Source: Marinobacter caseinilyticus (GTDB lineage Bacteria > Pseudomonadota > Gammaproteobacteria > Pseudomonadales > Oleiphilaceae). Taken from it: a stretch of 64,000 bases of DNA. Location of the stretch: contig NZ_WUQJ01000020.1 of the NCBI RefSeq assembly GCF_011074955.1, forward strand, positions 189,103 to 253,102. Direction: 5' to 3'. Under the pieces are notes generated by a model, which was given only the letters and a program-made list of their open reading frames with translations, searched no databases and was not told the origin of the DNA. The number at the start of each line of letters is the position of its first letter. Positions within the stretch are counted from its first letter, which is position 1. The translations under genes and the position numbers were made by a program. This document shows positions 17,611-27,326 of the stretch, one piece after another.

Positions 17611-18231
17611 ATGGCCCGAAAAAACCCCGCCTCGCGCACCAGCCAACAACGCCCCAGCGGCGAGCTCCGGATCATCGGCGGTGAGTGGCGCAGCCGACGA
17701 CTGCTGTTTCCGGACGCCGGTGGCGTGCGCCCCACACCCGCCCGTACCCGTGAGACCCTGTTTAACTGGTTAACCTATCACCTCGCCGGCAGTCGATGTC
17801 TGGATCTCTTTGCGGGCAGCGGTGCCCTTGGGCTGGAAGCGCTGTCCAGAGGTGCCAGCCACGCCACCCTGATCGATCATACACCAGCGCTCAGCAATGC
17901 CCTGAAGCGCAACCTGGAGGCCCTGAAGTCTGATCGCGGCACGGTCTTGTGCCAATCGGTTGAACACCAATTAAAGCAAGTCGCGGCTGAGCCTTTCGAC
18001 ATTGTGTTCATCGACCCGCCTTTCCGCCAAGGCTGGCTTGAGACCTTGCTGCCATTGCTGGATGCCAATGGCTGGGTTGCCGCTGGCGGGTGGGTCTATG
18101 TCGAGCACGAAAGCGAACTGAACACACCCGCTGCGCCAGAGTCCTGGCACCTGCACCGGCAAAAAACGGCCGGGCAAGTTACCTATAGCCTGTTCCGGGT
18201 TGGCAACGGGACCCCTCACCCCGAGCATTAA
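17611..18231 (+). CDS. rsmD: 16S rRNA (guanine(966)-N(2))-methyltransferase RsmD
   Basis: A 206-residue SAM-dependent methyltransferase. It has IIGGEWRSRRLLFP, RPTPARTRETLFNWL, the SAM-binding DLFAGSGALGLEALSRGA and the catalytic FIDPPF (an N/DPPF motif). It methylates G966 of 16S rRNA in the small subunit. Divergent from ftsY, the usual arrangement. A bidirectional terminator follows directly. Confidence 0.95.
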   Translation: MARKNPASRTSQQRPSGELRIIGGEWRSRRLLFPDAGGVRPTPARTRETLFNWLTYHLAGSRCLDLFAGSGALGLEALSRGASHATLIDHTPALSNALKRNLEALKSDRGTVLCQSVEHQLKQVAAEPFDIVFIDPPFRQGWLETLLPLLDANGWVAAGGWVYVEHESELNTPAAPESWHLHRQKTAGQVTYSLFRVGNGTPHPEH

Positions 18232-18234
18232 ACA

Positions 18235-18272
18235 CAAAAAAGCCCCGCCTTTTACAAGGCAGGGCTTTTGTT
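18235..18272. terminator. Bidirectional terminator between rsmD and the desaturase gene
   Basis: AGCCCCGCCTT (18241-18251) pairs with AAGGCAGGGCT (18256-18266) with one mismatch. A-run on the left (18236-18240) and T-run on the right make it work for both convergent genes. Confidence 0.85.
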
Positions 18273-18282
18273 TGTCTCAGAA

Positions 18283-19458
18283 TCAGGCCGGTCGCAAGGC
18301 GTAAGACTTGAGATGCGCCGAAAACTCTTCCAGGTAGCGGATACCACTGGCTTCGGCGTCTCGGCACCAGTCCATCAGCGCCTGCAGCTTTTCTTGCGGC
18401 TTCACCCCGCGGCGACGCCAGATGGCCTGCAGCTCGTGGCTCTTCTCATAGATCTGGCGCAACACCGGGTTAGTCTCCAGCACTGACTCCAGCTGCTCTT
18501 TTTCCGTTGGCTGGATCAGCGTCACTTCCCGTGACAGCAGCATTCTAACCTTGCGGTACCGCGGCTTGATCTCTTCTTCCAATAGCGTTTTCTGCTGACG
18601 GAGCACCGGCTCCATCACGCGCTTGCGGTACTGGCGCATGATCGCAAAGCGATTGTTGGCGATGGCCTGCACCGTTTCGACGTCCATCTCCTGCTTGCCC
18701 GGGACAGAGTGGGCGATCGGCCGATAACCTTTAGGCTTGGCAAGGCCAAACAGCTGGAACATGCGAATGTAACCCCAACCAATATCGACCTCGTACCAAC
18801 GCCGGGACAGTTTTGACGAATTGGGGTAGGTGTGGTGGTTGTTGTGCAACTCTTCCCCGCCAATGAAGAGGGCCCAGGGCACAATATTGCGTGCGTTGTC
18901 CGCACACTCGAAGTTGCGGTATCCAAAGTAGTGACCAATGCCGTTCACAATGCCGGCGGCCCAAACCGGAATCCACATCATCTGCACAGCCCAAATCCAA
19001 ATGCCATGAACACCGAACAAAGCCAGGTTGATGATCGCCATCAGGACGATGCCCAGATTTTTGTGGCCAGTGTAGACGTTGCGCTCCACCCAGTCTTGCG
19101 GCGTGCGCTGACCGTAACGCTCCAGTGTTTCCGGTGTGGCAGCCTCGGCGTAGAGTTCGGCGCCTTCCAGCACGACTTTTTTCAGGCCTTTGACAACGGG
19201 GCTGTGTGGGTCGTTTTCTGTTTCACAGGTGGCGTGGTGCTTGCGATGAATAGCCGTCCACTCTTTGGTCACGATGCTGGTCGTCAGCCAGAGCCAAAAA
19301 CGGAAAAAATGCGCCAGCGCGGGATGAAGATCCAGCGAATTGTGCGCGGAATGACGATGAAGATACAACGTCACACTGATAATCGTCACGTGGGTCATGC
19401 CCAGCATCACCAGTACCAATTGCAACGGAGTAAGGTCCAGAAGACCGTTATACCACAT
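18283..19458 (-). CDS. Membrane fatty-acid (acyl-CoA) desaturase
   Basis: A 391-residue integral membrane di-iron desaturase. The three histidine boxes are HRHSAH (about residue 33), HRKHH (about 70) and HNNHH (about 205), spaced as in delta-9 acyl-CoA desaturases of Pseudomonas and marine gammaproteobacteria. Hydrophobic segments flank the boxes. A long helical, basic C-terminal extension (about 240-391) is typical of this bacterial subgroup. It introduces a double bond in acyl chains to keep membranes fluid. The ATG at 19458 is preferred over the TTG at 19473. Confidence 0.92.
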   Translation of the reverse strand: MWYNGLLDLTPLQLVLVMLGMTHVTIISVTLYLHRHSAHNSLDLHPALAHFFRFWLWLTTSIVTKEWTAIHRKHHATCETENDPHSPVVKGLKKVVLEGAELYAEAATPETLERYGQRTPQDWVERNVYTGHKNLGIVLMAIINLALFGVHGIWIWAVQMMWIPVWAAGIVNGIGHYFGYRNFECADNARNIVPWALFIGGEELHNNHHTYPNSSKLSRRWYEVDIGWGYIRMFQLFGLAKPKGYRPIAHSVPGKQEMDVETVQAIANNRFAIMRQYRKRVMEPVLRQQKTLLEEEIKPRYRKVRMLLSREVTLIQPTEKEQLESVLETNPVLRQIYEKSHELQAIWRRRGVKPQEKLQALMDWCRDAEASGIRYLEEFSAHLKSYALRPA

Positions 19459-19779
19459 ACTATAAACCCTCAAATTCTACGATCAGGCCTGTCGGCCCGC
19501 CTTACGAAACCTTGTCACTCTAGCGTACAGTTGTAAGCTAGGACAATCAGGTTTTCGCATTATTTAGTTACCAATTACGCCGAAGGGTAACCCCACACAA
19601 ACGCGCGGGCGCGACCACGGCGGCGGCCACTCCCCATAGGCATCTCGGTCGCTGACGTATTATTGAGCCCTCAATAAGACACTCGCGACGACCGCACCGC
19701 CACGAGCATCCGCGCATTGACAAGAAAGCGATAGCGTTGACAATCAAACACCCAGTTACCCGCACCGGAGCACGCCCAG

Positions 19780-20592
19780 TTGCCAGAATTACCCGAGGTA
19801 GAAACCACCCGCCAGGGCATTGCGCCCTACTGCGAGGGGCACCGTGTGCGCCACGTGACCGTGCGCGACGGCCGTTTGCGCTGGCCTGTTCCGCCAGAAC
19901 TGGGGGCAACGATTTCAAATCAGACGATTCTGGCGGTAGAACGCCGGGCCAAATACCTGTTATTACGCTTTCATCACGGCACCGTGATCGCGCACTTGGG
20001 CATGTCCGGCAGCTTGCGAGTGATTACCGATCAAAGCCCGCCGTTGCTGCACGACCATGTGGAGCTGGAACTGGAAACCGGTGTCAGACTCCGTTACAAC
20101 GACCCGCGCCGGTTCGGGTGCTGGCTATGGACCGACACGCCTGACGTCCACCCACTGCTCAAGTCCCTGGGTCCTGAGCCGCTGGAAGACGATTTTAACG
20201 GGCACTATCTGAAAGCGCTGGCGCGGGGCAAAAAGACCCCCATCAAGCACTTTATCATGGACAACCACATCGTCGTGGGTGTGGGGAATATCTACGCCAA
20301 TGAGGCACTCTTCAAAGCCGGCATCCACCCCCGGCGGGCGGCCGGGAGGATCAGCCGGGATCGCTATATTGCGCTCTCCGAGGCCATTAGAGAGACCCTG
20401 AGTGCGGCCATCCTGATGGGCGGCACCACCCTACGCGATTTCGTCAACAGCGATGGCATGCCTGGCTATTTCGCGCAGTCGCTGCTGGTATACGGCCGGA
20501 CCGGGCAGCCTTGTCGCACGTGCGGCCACACCCTGCGTGAAATCCGCATGAGCCAACGCTCGACGGTTTATTGCAGCCACTGCCAACGCTAG
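19780..20592 (+). CDS. mutM: Formamidopyrimidine-DNA glycosylase MutM (Fpg)
   Basis: A 270-residue base-excision repair enzyme removing 8-oxoguanine and formamidopyrimidines. The N-terminus PELPEVETT carries the catalytic Pro2 and Glu3, exposed after Met removal. The conserved Lys is in ERRAKYLLL, the helix-two-turn-helix in [12 protein letters not shown], and a C-terminal zinc finger in [10 protein letters not shown]...CSHCQR. The only start that leaves Pro2 correctly placed is a TTG at 19780. The ribosome site is weak, suggesting low expression. Confidence 0.96.
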   Translation: MPELPEVETTRQGIAPYCEGHRVRHVTVRDGRLRWPVPPELGATISNQTILAVERRAKYLLLRFHHGTVIAHLGMSGSLRVITDQSPPLLHDHVELELETGVRLRYNDPRRFGCWLWTDTPDVHPLLKSLGPEPLEDDFNGHYLKALARGKKTPIKHFIMDNHIVVGVGNIYANEALFKAGIHPRRAAGRISRDRYIALSEAIRETLSAAILMGGTTLRDFVNSDGMPGYFAQSLLVYGRTGQPCRTCGHTLREIRMSQRSTVYCSHCQR

Positions 20593-20845
20593 CCCAATCC
20601 CCATTCGGCTCATCCGGGACACCGGCTCGCCCGTCACCAGAGCCCAATAACCGGTAATACCCTGTTTTTGTATTGCGGGCGCCCGTGTACACCGGAAACG
20701 GCTATACTCAAAATTTCGTTTGAAAATACGTAAATATGATTCATAGTTAACAGCAAGTGCCAAATGGTCCGCTAAACTCTTCCGTTACCATCGCCGGTTT
20801 CATTGCTAGCAGATCAGTGGCCCTATCAATCAGGAGAACGACGTT

Positions 20846-21178
20846 ATGCCTGCAAAGTTTTCACGTAGTCTTATGACAGCCGTGGCGGTATGCCTGTTGG
20901 CTTTCGCCTCTCTGGGCCATGCCCGCACCATCGACGAAACGCCCTCTGCTCTGGCGATGACCGGTGATGCGCTGTTTGCACGCCCGGTTCTGTTTGCGAC
21001 CACCGTCGTTGGCAGCGTCGTGTACCTGGTATCACTGCCCTTTTCTTTGCTCGGCGGCAATGCTGATGAAGCGGGCGAAGTTTTGGTACTTGGCCCCGCC
21101 AAGGCCACCTTTGTGCGCTGCCTGGGTTGCACCATGTCCGGCCGAAAGCCCGAGACCATCGAACAGCGCGACATGTAA
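20846..21178 (+). CDS. Small exported or membrane protein of unknown function
   Basis: A 110-residue protein with a signal peptide (hydrophobic residues about 9-24, cleavage near GHA-RT) and a second hydrophobic segment (about 47-68, LFATTVVGSVVYLVSLPFSL). The C-terminus has a CLGC pair (FVRCLGCTMSG). Similar small proteins occur near mutM in other gammaproteobacteria, some auto-annotated as multidrug transporter without evidence. Ribosome site AGGAGAACGACG precedes the ATG at 20846. A strong terminator follows 58 bp later. Confidence 0.7.
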   Translation: MPAKFSRSLMTAVAVCLLAFASLGHARTIDETPSALAMTGDALFARPVLFATTVVGSVVYLVSLPFSLLGGNADEAGEVLVLGPAKATFVRCLGCTMSGRKPETIEQRDM

Positions 21179-21236
21179 GCAGCGAGATCTTATCGCAGTC
21201 GGCACATTGCCGACTTGCCAATACCACCGAATTACG

Positions 21237-21272
21237 GCAGCCTGAAATCATCCCGATTTCAGGCTGCTTTTT
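21237..21272 (+). terminator. Strong intrinsic terminator
   Basis: A 12-bp stem GCAGCCTGAAAT (21237-21248) with ATTTCAGGCTGC (21256-21267), 7-nt loop, then TTTTTA. It ends the small exported-protein transcript; the yrfG start codon lies only a few bases after the T-run, so the yrfG transcript must read through or start within this element. Confidence 0.9.
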
Positions 21273-21275
21273 ATT

Positions 21276-21971
21276 ATGGTTAACTGGCATTCCCTCGACA
21301 CTGTGTTCCTCGACATGGATGGCACACTGCTCGACCTGCACTACGACACCCACTTTTGGCTGGAACACCTCCCCAAGCGCTACGCCGAACATTTCGGACT
21401 CACGCAGGCTCAGGCACGAGATAAAATTGTACCGATGATTCAAGCCGAACGCGGATCGCTGAACTGGTACTGTACCGACTATTGGAGCCGGCATCTGGCC
21501 CTGGATATCGCGGCCCTGAAAACGGAAGTTAAAGAGAAGATTGCCTATCGCCCCCATGTGCAGGCGTTTTTGACCGAGGTTCGAGCCGCTGGCCTGCGTT
21601 CGGTGATCGTGACCAATTGCCACCCGGACCCGCTGGCGCTCAAGCTGGCGCGAACCGGACTGGATCAGTTGGTTGATCGCGTGATTTCAAGCCACCGCTT
21701 TGGCAAACCCAAAGAGGCACCGGATTTTTGGTCCGACTTGCACCAGATTGAGCCGTTTGATCCGGCTAGAACACTGATGATTGACGACAGTTTTCCTGTG
21801 CTCGACAGCGCTGTCTCCGCCGGCATCAGCCAGTGCCTGGCAATTCTGGCGCCCGACAGCCAGATGGAACCCCACCAGCCCCACCCGGACCTGCCGTCAA
21901 TTCACCATTTCAATGAGGTCATCCCCTTGAGGGGTAACCTCCAATGCCATCCAGCGTTGAAGCGGTTATAA
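21276..21971 (+). CDS. yrfG: GMP/IMP 5'-nucleotidase YrfG (HAD family)
   Basis: A 231-residue HAD phosphatase with motif I DMDGTLLDL (nucleophile Asp and acid Asp), motif II in VIVTNCHPDP, motif III Lys in GKPKEAPDFW and motif IV MIDDSFPVL. YrfG dephosphorylates GMP and IMP. First gene of the conserved yrfG-hslR-hslO-pckA block. Confidence 0.88.
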   Translation: MVNWHSLDTVFLDMDGTLLDLHYDTHFWLEHLPKRYAEHFGLTQAQARDKIVPMIQAERGSLNWYCTDYWSRHLALDIAALKTEVKEKIAYRPHVQAFLTEVRAAGLRSVIVTNCHPDPLALKLARTGLDQLVDRVISSHRFGKPKEAPDFWSDLHQIEPFDPARTLMIDDSFPVLDSAVSAGISQCLAILAPDSQMEPHQPHPDLPSIHHFNEVIPLRGNLQCHPALKRL

Positions 21972-22001
21972 TGACGGTGAACCGGAATCAAGTGGGGAGA
22001 C

Positions 22002-22409
22002 ATGGTCGCACCAGCGGATAACGAACAACGGGTCAGGCTCGACAAATGGCTCTGGGCCGCCAGATTCTTCAAAACCCGCAGTATTGCCAAAGAGGCGATT
22101 GAAGGCGGCAAAGTCCATTACAATGACCAACGCTGCAAGCCTGGCAGGCTTGTCGAAGCTGGCGCGCGGCTGAAACTCCGCCAGGGCTGGCAGGAACGCA
22201 CGATTATTGTGGATGATGTCAGTGAACGCCGGCGCGGCGCCCCGGAAGCCCAGATGCTGTACCACGAAACCGAGGACAGTGTTCGCCAGCGAGAAGATAT
22301 GGCATGGCAACGCAAAACCATGCAAGCTGCGCAGCTGCCGCCAGCCCGACGCCCTTCAAAAAAGGATCGACGCAACATTCAACGTTTTAAAGATCAGAAC
22401 GGCCTTTAG
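22002..22409 (+). CDS. hslR: Ribosome-associated heat-shock protein Hsp15
   Basis: A 135-residue S4-domain RNA-binding protein: VRLDKWLWAARFFKTRSIAK is the S4 signature, and the C-terminal part is basic and helical. Hsp15 binds 50S subunits with stalled nascent chains and frees the tRNA. It follows yrfG by 30 bp and precedes hslO, as in E. coli. Confidence 0.94.
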   Translation: MVAPADNEQRVRLDKWLWAARFFKTRSIAKEAIEGGKVHYNDQRCKPGRLVEAGARLKLRQGWQERTIIVDDVSERRRGAPEAQMLYHETEDSVRQREDMAWQRKTMQAAQLPPARRPSKKDRRNIQRFKDQNGL

Positions 22410-22484
22410 AACAGGCCGGCGATAACCGGCCTCCACAATCAACCTTAACCACGATCAGATTCCGCCCATTCAGGAGACCTAACC

Positions 22485-23339
22485 ATGGCGTCCCAGGACC
22501 AGTTTCAACGATTTATTTTTGAGCATAGTCAGGTTCGTGGTGCCTGGGTGCAGCTATCTGAGAGTTATCAAAATGTTACCCAACAAGCCAACTATCCGGA
22601 CGTCGTAAAAAAGCTGCTGGGCGAATCCCTGGCGGCCAGCGTCCTGATGAGCGGCACACTGAAATTCGAGGGCATGTTGTCGCTGCAAGCGAAAGGCGAC
22701 GGCGCCTTGCGTATGTTAATGACGGAGTGCAGCCACGATCGTTATGTCCGTGGCCTGGCTCAGATTGAGGGTGCAACCGGCGATGGGGATACACTCGACC
22801 AGCTGCTCGGGAAAGGCCAAATGGCGATCACCATTACTCCCGACAAGGGGCAACGCTATCAGGGCGTGGTGCCACGGGAGCACCATTCACTGGCCGAGTG
22901 TCTGGAAGATTACTTTGTGCGGTCTGAGCAAATTGCCACCAGCCTGATCCTGTTCTCCGACGATGAGCGTAGCGCAGGCCTTCTGCTGCAGCGGCTGCCG
23001 GGCGGCACTGAGCCTGACGATGACCTGTGGCAGCGGGTCAATCATCTGGCCAGCACCATCAAACCGGAAGAACTGCTGGCGCTCGACAGCGAAGCCGTGC
23101 TTCATCGGCTGTTTCACGAAGAGGAGGTACGGCTGTTCGATCCGGATTCGGTTAATTTCCGATGCAGTTGCTCCAGGGATCGCACGCTGGGGGCACTCAA
23201 ATCCATTGGTCCTGAGGAGTGCTATAGCATTATTGATGAACGCGGTGATATTGAAATGGATTGTCAGTTCTGTCATGCCCAATACCGGTTTGATCGGAAT
23301 GAAATCGATCAATTGTTTTTGGGCCATTCACTGCACTAA
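22485..23339 (+). CDS. hslO: Redox-regulated chaperone Hsp33
   Basis: A 284-residue holdase activated by oxidation. The C-terminal redox switch has the four zinc-binding cysteines in FRCSCSRDR and DCQFCHAQ (CxC ... CxxC). N-terminal sequence FIFEHSQVRGAWVQL and the long linker are typical. Oxidation releases zinc and unfolds the linker to bind unfolding clients. Its ribosome site AGGAGACCTAACC precedes the ATG at 22485. A terminator-like hairpin follows. Confidence 0.96.
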   Translation: MASQDQFQRFIFEHSQVRGAWVQLSESYQNVTQQANYPDVVKKLLGESLAASVLMSGTLKFEGMLSLQAKGDGALRMLMTECSHDRYVRGLAQIEGATGDGDTLDQLLGKGQMAITITPDKGQRYQGVVPREHHSLAECLEDYFVRSEQIATSLILFSDDERSAGLLLQRLPGGTEPDDDLWQRVNHLASTIKPEELLALDSEAVLHRLFHEEEVRLFDPDSVNFRCSCSRDRTLGALKSIGPEECYSIIDERGDIEMDCQFCHAQYRFDRNEIDQLFLGHSLH

Positions 23340-23354
23340 TCCGTACAGTAAACC

Positions 23355-23400
23355 CCCTGTAACCCGCTCAACCATGCGGTTTACAGGGAAGTCGTTTTTT
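23355..23400 (+). terminator. Terminator candidate after hslO
   Basis: CCCTGTAACCC (23355-23365) pairs, with one mismatch, with GGTTTACAGGG (about 23378-23388), 12-nt loop; a T6 run ends at 23400. Six bases intervene between stem and T-run, so efficiency is uncertain. Confidence 0.6.
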
Positions 23401-23527
23401 ACCGGCGTCTCTGGCATAATAGCGCGCCTGAACTGATCCGATTGCTCATAATTCCGCCAGCGTCTAAGCAACGATTCTGTTTGTGGCTAATGAGGCAATC
23501 TCGAAGACACCCTAGGGCGAGGTCGAA

Positions 23528-25060
23528 GTGAGCATCACCTATAATGATCTGAGCGCAGCACGACTGGTCGAACTGGCAGTCGAAAGACACGAAGGCCAAC
23601 TGGCCGCCAATGGTTCACTGGTGATCAAAACCGGTAAGCGCACCGGCCGCTCCCCGATGGACCGGTTTATTGTTGAAGAACCCAGCACTGCCGATGATAT
23701 TCAGTGGGGGCCCATCAACCGGCCGTTTGACGCCGACAATTTCGACGCCCTTTGGGATCGGGTTGAAGCTTACCTGGCGGAACAGACGCATTTTGTATCA
23801 CAGGTCCATGTCGGCTCAGACCCCGAACACTATTTGCCCGTTCGGATGACCACTGAAACTGCGTGGCAAAACCTGTTTGGCCGCAATCTGTTTATCCGGC
23901 CGGAATCCTACAACTCCGCCGACAAGCAAGAGTGGCAAATCCTCAACGCTGCCAACTTTGAGTGTGTGCCCGAGCGAGACAGCACCAACAGCGACGGCTG
24001 TGTCATTATCAATTTCGCCAAGCGCAAGGTATTGCTGGCAGGTATGCACTACGCCGGCGAAATGAAGAAAGCGATGTTCTCCGTACAGAACTTCCTGTTG
24101 CCGGAAAAGGACGTGTTGCCGATGCATTGCTCGGCCAACGTCGGCGAAGATGGCGAAACCTGCCTGTTCTTCGGCCTGTCTGGAACAGGCAAGACCACGC
24201 TGTCAGCCGACCCCGACCGCTTCCTGATTGGTGACGACGAACATGGCTGGGGGCCGGGCACGGTCTTCAACATCGAAGGCGGCTGCTACGCCAAGTGCAT
24301 CGACCTGAGCCAGAAAAACGAGCCCATCATCTGGGACGCCATCCGCTTTGGTGCCATCGTTGAAAACGTGGTCATTGATCCGGATACCCGCGAGCCCGAC
24401 TACACCGACGTCTCGCTGACCGAAAACTCCCGCTGCGCCTACCCGCTGGATCACGTGGAAAAGCGCGTGCTGGAAAACCGTGCCGGGGAACCGTCTGCGA
24501 TCGTGTTTCTGACTTGCGATATGACCGGTGTGTTGCCGCCTGTGTCTATCCTGAGCAAGGAAGCCGCCGCGTACCACTTCCTGAGCGGGTACACCGCCTT
24601 GGTTGGCTCCACCGAAATGGGGTCGTCGTCCAAACTCAAAGCAACCTTCTCGACCTGCTTTGGTGCGCCCTTTTTCCCACGCCCCGCCGGCGTTTATGCC
24701 GAATTGCTGATGAAGCGCATGGATGAATTTGGCAGCCAGGTTTTTCTGGTCAACACCGGCTGGACCGGCGGCTCGTATGGTTCCGGTCAGCGGTTCAGCA
24801 TTCCCACCACACGGGGCATCATCAGCGCCATCCAGAATGGCGACCTGACCGACGTGGAAACCGAGCACCTGCCCGCACTCAACCTGGATGTGCCGATCAG
24901 TGTGCCTGAGGTGGACAGCAAACTGCTAAACCCGCGCAACACCTGGGCCAGTGCCGAAGAGTATGACGCCAAAGCCAGTGAGTTGATCGGCCAGTTCGTT
25001 GAAAACTTCAAGAAGTTTGACGTGTCGGAAGCCATCGTTGCCGCCGGGCCAAAGCTGTAA
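23528..25060 (+). CDS. pckA: Phosphoenolpyruvate carboxykinase (ATP)
   Basis: A 510-residue ATP-dependent PEPCK converting oxaloacetate to phosphoenolpyruvate, the first step of gluconeogenesis. It has the substrate segment TGKRTGRSP, kinase-1a loop [11 protein letters not shown], kinase-2/metal site IGDDEHGWG and the EGGCYAKCI segment. Slightly shorter than the E. coli enzyme (540). Start is GTG at 23528, after GAGGTCGAA. Followed by a 15-bp tandem repeat and a bidirectional terminator in the 3' region. Confidence 0.97.
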   Translation: MSITYNDLSAARLVELAVERHEGQLAANGSLVIKTGKRTGRSPMDRFIVEEPSTADDIQWGPINRPFDADNFDALWDRVEAYLAEQTHFVSQVHVGSDPEHYLPVRMTTETAWQNLFGRNLFIRPESYNSADKQEWQILNAANFECVPERDSTNSDGCVIINFAKRKVLLAGMHYAGEMKKAMFSVQNFLLPEKDVLPMHCSANVGEDGETCLFFGLSGTGKTTLSADPDRFLIGDDEHGWGPGTVFNIEGGCYAKCIDLSQKNEPIIWDAIRFGAIVENVVIDPDTREPDYTDVSLTENSRCAYPLDHVEKRVLENRAGEPSAIVFLTCDMTGVLPPVSILSKEAAAYHFLSGYTALVGSTEMGSSSKLKATFSTCFGAPFFPRPAGVYAELLMKRMDEFGSQVFLVNTGWTGGSYGSGQRFSIPTTRGIISAIQNGDLTDVETEHLPALNLDVPISVPEVDSKLLNPRNTWASAEEYDAKASELIGQFVENFKKFDVSEAIVAAGPKL

Positions 25061-25078
25061 CCCCCTGAGCAATAATCT

Positions 25079-25178
25079 GGACAGTACTGAACTGCACAGT
25101 ACTTAACTGCACAGTACTTAACTGGATAGTACTTAACTGGGTAGTACTTAACTGGGTAGTAGCGAACTGGACAATACC
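25079..25178. repeat. 15-bp tandem repeat, six full copies plus part
   Basis: Units begin at 25079, 25094, 25109, 25124, 25139 and 25154; a partial seventh starts at 25169. The unit is G-(C/G)-(A/G)-(C/T)-AGTACTTAACT with small variations; copies two and three are identical. It lies in the pckA 3' untranslated region, just before the terminator. The centre TAGTACTTA/CAGTACT contains the palindrome AGTACT in most units. No coding role on the plus strand. Confidence 0.9.
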
Positions 25179-25180
25179 GA

Positions 25181-25208
25181 AAAGGGCGCCTCAATGGCGC
25201 CCTTTTTG
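25181..25208. terminator. Bidirectional terminator between pckA and the TRAP permease gene
   Basis: AAAGGGCGCC (25181-25190) pairs perfectly with GGCGCCCTTT (25196-25205) around a 5-nt loop, with A and T runs on the two sides. Confidence 0.9.
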
Positions 25209-25234
25209 TTACCTTCCGAGCATGGACTGCACCT

Positions 25235-27298
25235 CTAGTGCGTGTAAAACAGCAGTGGCACAAACGCCACCAGGACCAGCGCAATGCCCATGGTGATGAG
25301 TGGCATGATGATCCGTTCATGACGCTGATAGAACGTGCCCCCTTCGCACTGGGCGGCGGCAATCTCCTCCTCCCCAACCACCTGCCGGGTAAGCAAGTGG
25401 TTGAGGGCAACCGGCGGGCTTAAATAACCCAGTTCAAACGCCACCAGGGTGACCATCCAAAAATGCACCGGGTGTATACCGCTGGCATAGGCGATGCCTG
25501 CCACGGTAGCCGACACCAGAATGACCGCCCCAAAGGCATCCATGATCATCCCCAGAATCACCAGCACAAGCACCATCAGAACCATCGCCGCCCAGGCGCT
25601 GTCGAAAGACTGGGGGAAAACGCCCATGAGATGCGAACGTTCGATCACGCCACCGATGCTGACGGACAGCCCCAGCAGCAACAGCAATGCACCAATTTCC
25701 GACGTCGTATCATTGGTCGCCGAGCGCAGGCTCTGTTCCAGTCCCTGATGGTTGACTTCATCGCTCGTCCGGCCCGGCGTCTGACGCAGACTGATGTGCT
25801 CATACACCAGAATGCCCAGCATGATCACTGGCAAGATCCGGGGCGCCGAGAATTCATCCATGCTGACGTCCAAAGCCCATCGGTAGAACAGCACCACGCC
25901 GGCCATCATCAACGCATAGGGAATCAGGGGCTTAAAGGCGCTGATCATCGCGGGGAAGGCCTCGGAGGCAGGCGCCAGGTTGAAACGACTCTGGCGATTG
26001 ACCGCCAGCGCCACCAGCATGAACAGCGTTGCCGTCAGCACAAAAACCCAGATGCCCCAGCCGAACAGCTCGTCGGTGGTGACCTCGCGGTTGAGATAGG
26101 CGATCACCACGACCAGCAAGCATGGTCGCAACACCACACCCAAGGACCCGGACATGGCCGTCGCAGCCAACGCCAATTGGCGACGAGCCCCGGCCGCCCG
26201 CAGCTCGCTGTAGATCACCGCGCCCGCAGCAATCACAAAAATACCGGACGCACCGGTATAGGCGGTCGGAATGGCCGCCACCAGGACGGCCACCACCGCA
26301 AGCATTTCGGGCGGCATGCGCCAGGGCCGGAATACATTGAACACCAGGGTCGCCATGCGCGTTTGTTTGAGCATCATGCCGACCCAGACATACAAGGCCA
26401 CATTCAGGAACATGTCGGCCAGTTCCATCATGGTGCCCAGATAGATACCAATACCAGAGGCGTGACCAATGAGCGCGAAGTAACTGCCGGAGACCAGACA
26501 CATCCCGGTGTACAGCGGGACGGCAAGAAACGCCTTGTTAAGACTGCCACCCGGTTGTAAACCTTCTGGCACACGGAACAGGCGATAAAGACTTGCCACC
26601 GCCAGGACCGCGAACCCGATGACCCAGAGATTGTGGAGCAGCATACGCTCTGCCGTCGGATCGCCAGCGTCCAGCGAAGACTGGCGAAACAGCGCGCTTG
26701 ATCCTAACAGCATGACATTGGCTACGGTTTGCAGCGTATGAGACACGGTGTAATCGAGCCGGGTTTCCATCGCTCGCATGGCAATGTGGTGACGCGTCAA
26801 TGTCGCTGTAGCCGCGCACAACATGACCAGAATCACCAGGATGAAGCGCTGGGACGCCAGTCCGAAGGCAATCAGGTCGGCGACAAACAATTCCACCGCG
26901 CGATAAGCCTTCACGCCGGGTGTCAGCCGATCTTTCGTGCTGGCGTATGTCTGGTGACTGGCTTGGCACTCAGCGACCGAGCGCTCAATCGAGCGGCGAA
27001 CCTCTTGCGGGTCTTTCTCGGCGGCGCCCAACAGATCGGCCATGACATCGCTCAGGTCGCTCTCTTTCGCGAGCTCCTGCTGCACTGCCCCCTCGATATC
27101 GCGATCCGGATCACACGTGGGCTGGACCGGATCGGTACGAAGCTGGTAGTAGCCACCCCAAATCTGCTCGCCCCCTCGCAGCATCTGATTGTGGATATCG
27201 CTACTGGTCGAAAAAATGACCACAGCCAACAGCAGCAGGCAGGCGGGAAAAGAAGAAAACCACTCCCGGCCGGTTCGATTCATACGGCTTGATGACAT
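25235..27298 (-). CDS. TRAP transporter fused small/large permease (DctQM type)
   Basis: A 687-residue polytopic membrane protein. An N-terminal membrane segment (about 15-35) and a soluble periplasmic part (about 40-125, with several acidic residues and two cysteines) precede a DctQ-like four-helix region and then a DctM-like region of ten or more membrane segments (LDVSMDEFSAPRILPVIMLG, FGAVILVSATVAGIAYASG, ELGYLSPPVALNHLL are typical of TRAP large permeases). It uses an ion gradient to import a solute delivered by a binding protein. The ATG at 27298 is preferred over the TTG at 27319. It lies 28 bp after the TatT-type gene, so both are one operon. Substrate unknown. Confidence 0.85.
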   Translation of the reverse strand: MSSSRMNRTGREWFSSFPACLLLLAVVIFSTSSDIHNQMLRGGEQIWGGYYQLRTDPVQPTCDPDRDIEGAVQQELAKESDLSDVMADLLGAAEKDPQEVRRSIERSVAECQASHQTYASTKDRLTPGVKAYRAVELFVADLIAFGLASQRFILVILVMLCAATATLTRHHIAMRAMETRLDYTVSHTLQTVANVMLLGSSALFRQSSLDAGDPTAERMLLHNLWVIGFAVLAVASLYRLFRVPEGLQPGGSLNKAFLAVPLYTGMCLVSGSYFALIGHASGIGIYLGTMMELADMFLNVALYVWVGMMLKQTRMATLVFNVFRPWRMPPEMLAVVAVLVAAIPTAYTGASGIFVIAAGAVIYSELRAAGARRQLALAATAMSGSLGVVLRPCLLVVVIAYLNREVTTDELFGWGIWVFVLTATLFMLVALAVNRQSRFNLAPASEAFPAMISAFKPLIPYALMMAGVVLFYRWALDVSMDEFSAPRILPVIMLGILVYEHISLRQTPGRTSDEVNHQGLEQSLRSATNDTTSEIGALLLLLGLSVSIGGVIERSHLMGVFPQSFDSAWAAMVLMVLVLVILGMIMDAFGAVILVSATVAGIAYASGIHPVHFWMVTLVAFELGYLSPPVALNHLLTRQVVGEEEIAAAQCEGGTFYQRHERIIMPLITMGIALVLVAFVPLLFYTH

Positions 27299-27326
27299 GA
27301 CAACACGCCTTGATGACAAAGGTTGG

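Noticed and set aside
25079..25178. Possible CRISPR array.
   Set aside because: Units are contiguous 15-mers with no spacers, no cas genes nearby.
24787..25410. A minus-strand frame containing a repetitive Tyr-Pro-Val-Lys peptide.
   Set aside because: It is produced by reading the 15-bp tandem repeat downstream of pckA and overlaps two real genes; no start site or family.
25463..26560. A 365-codon plus-strand frame, His- and Gln-rich.
   Set aside because: It is the antisense shadow of the TRAP permease; composition follows from reading membrane-protein codons on the wrong strand.
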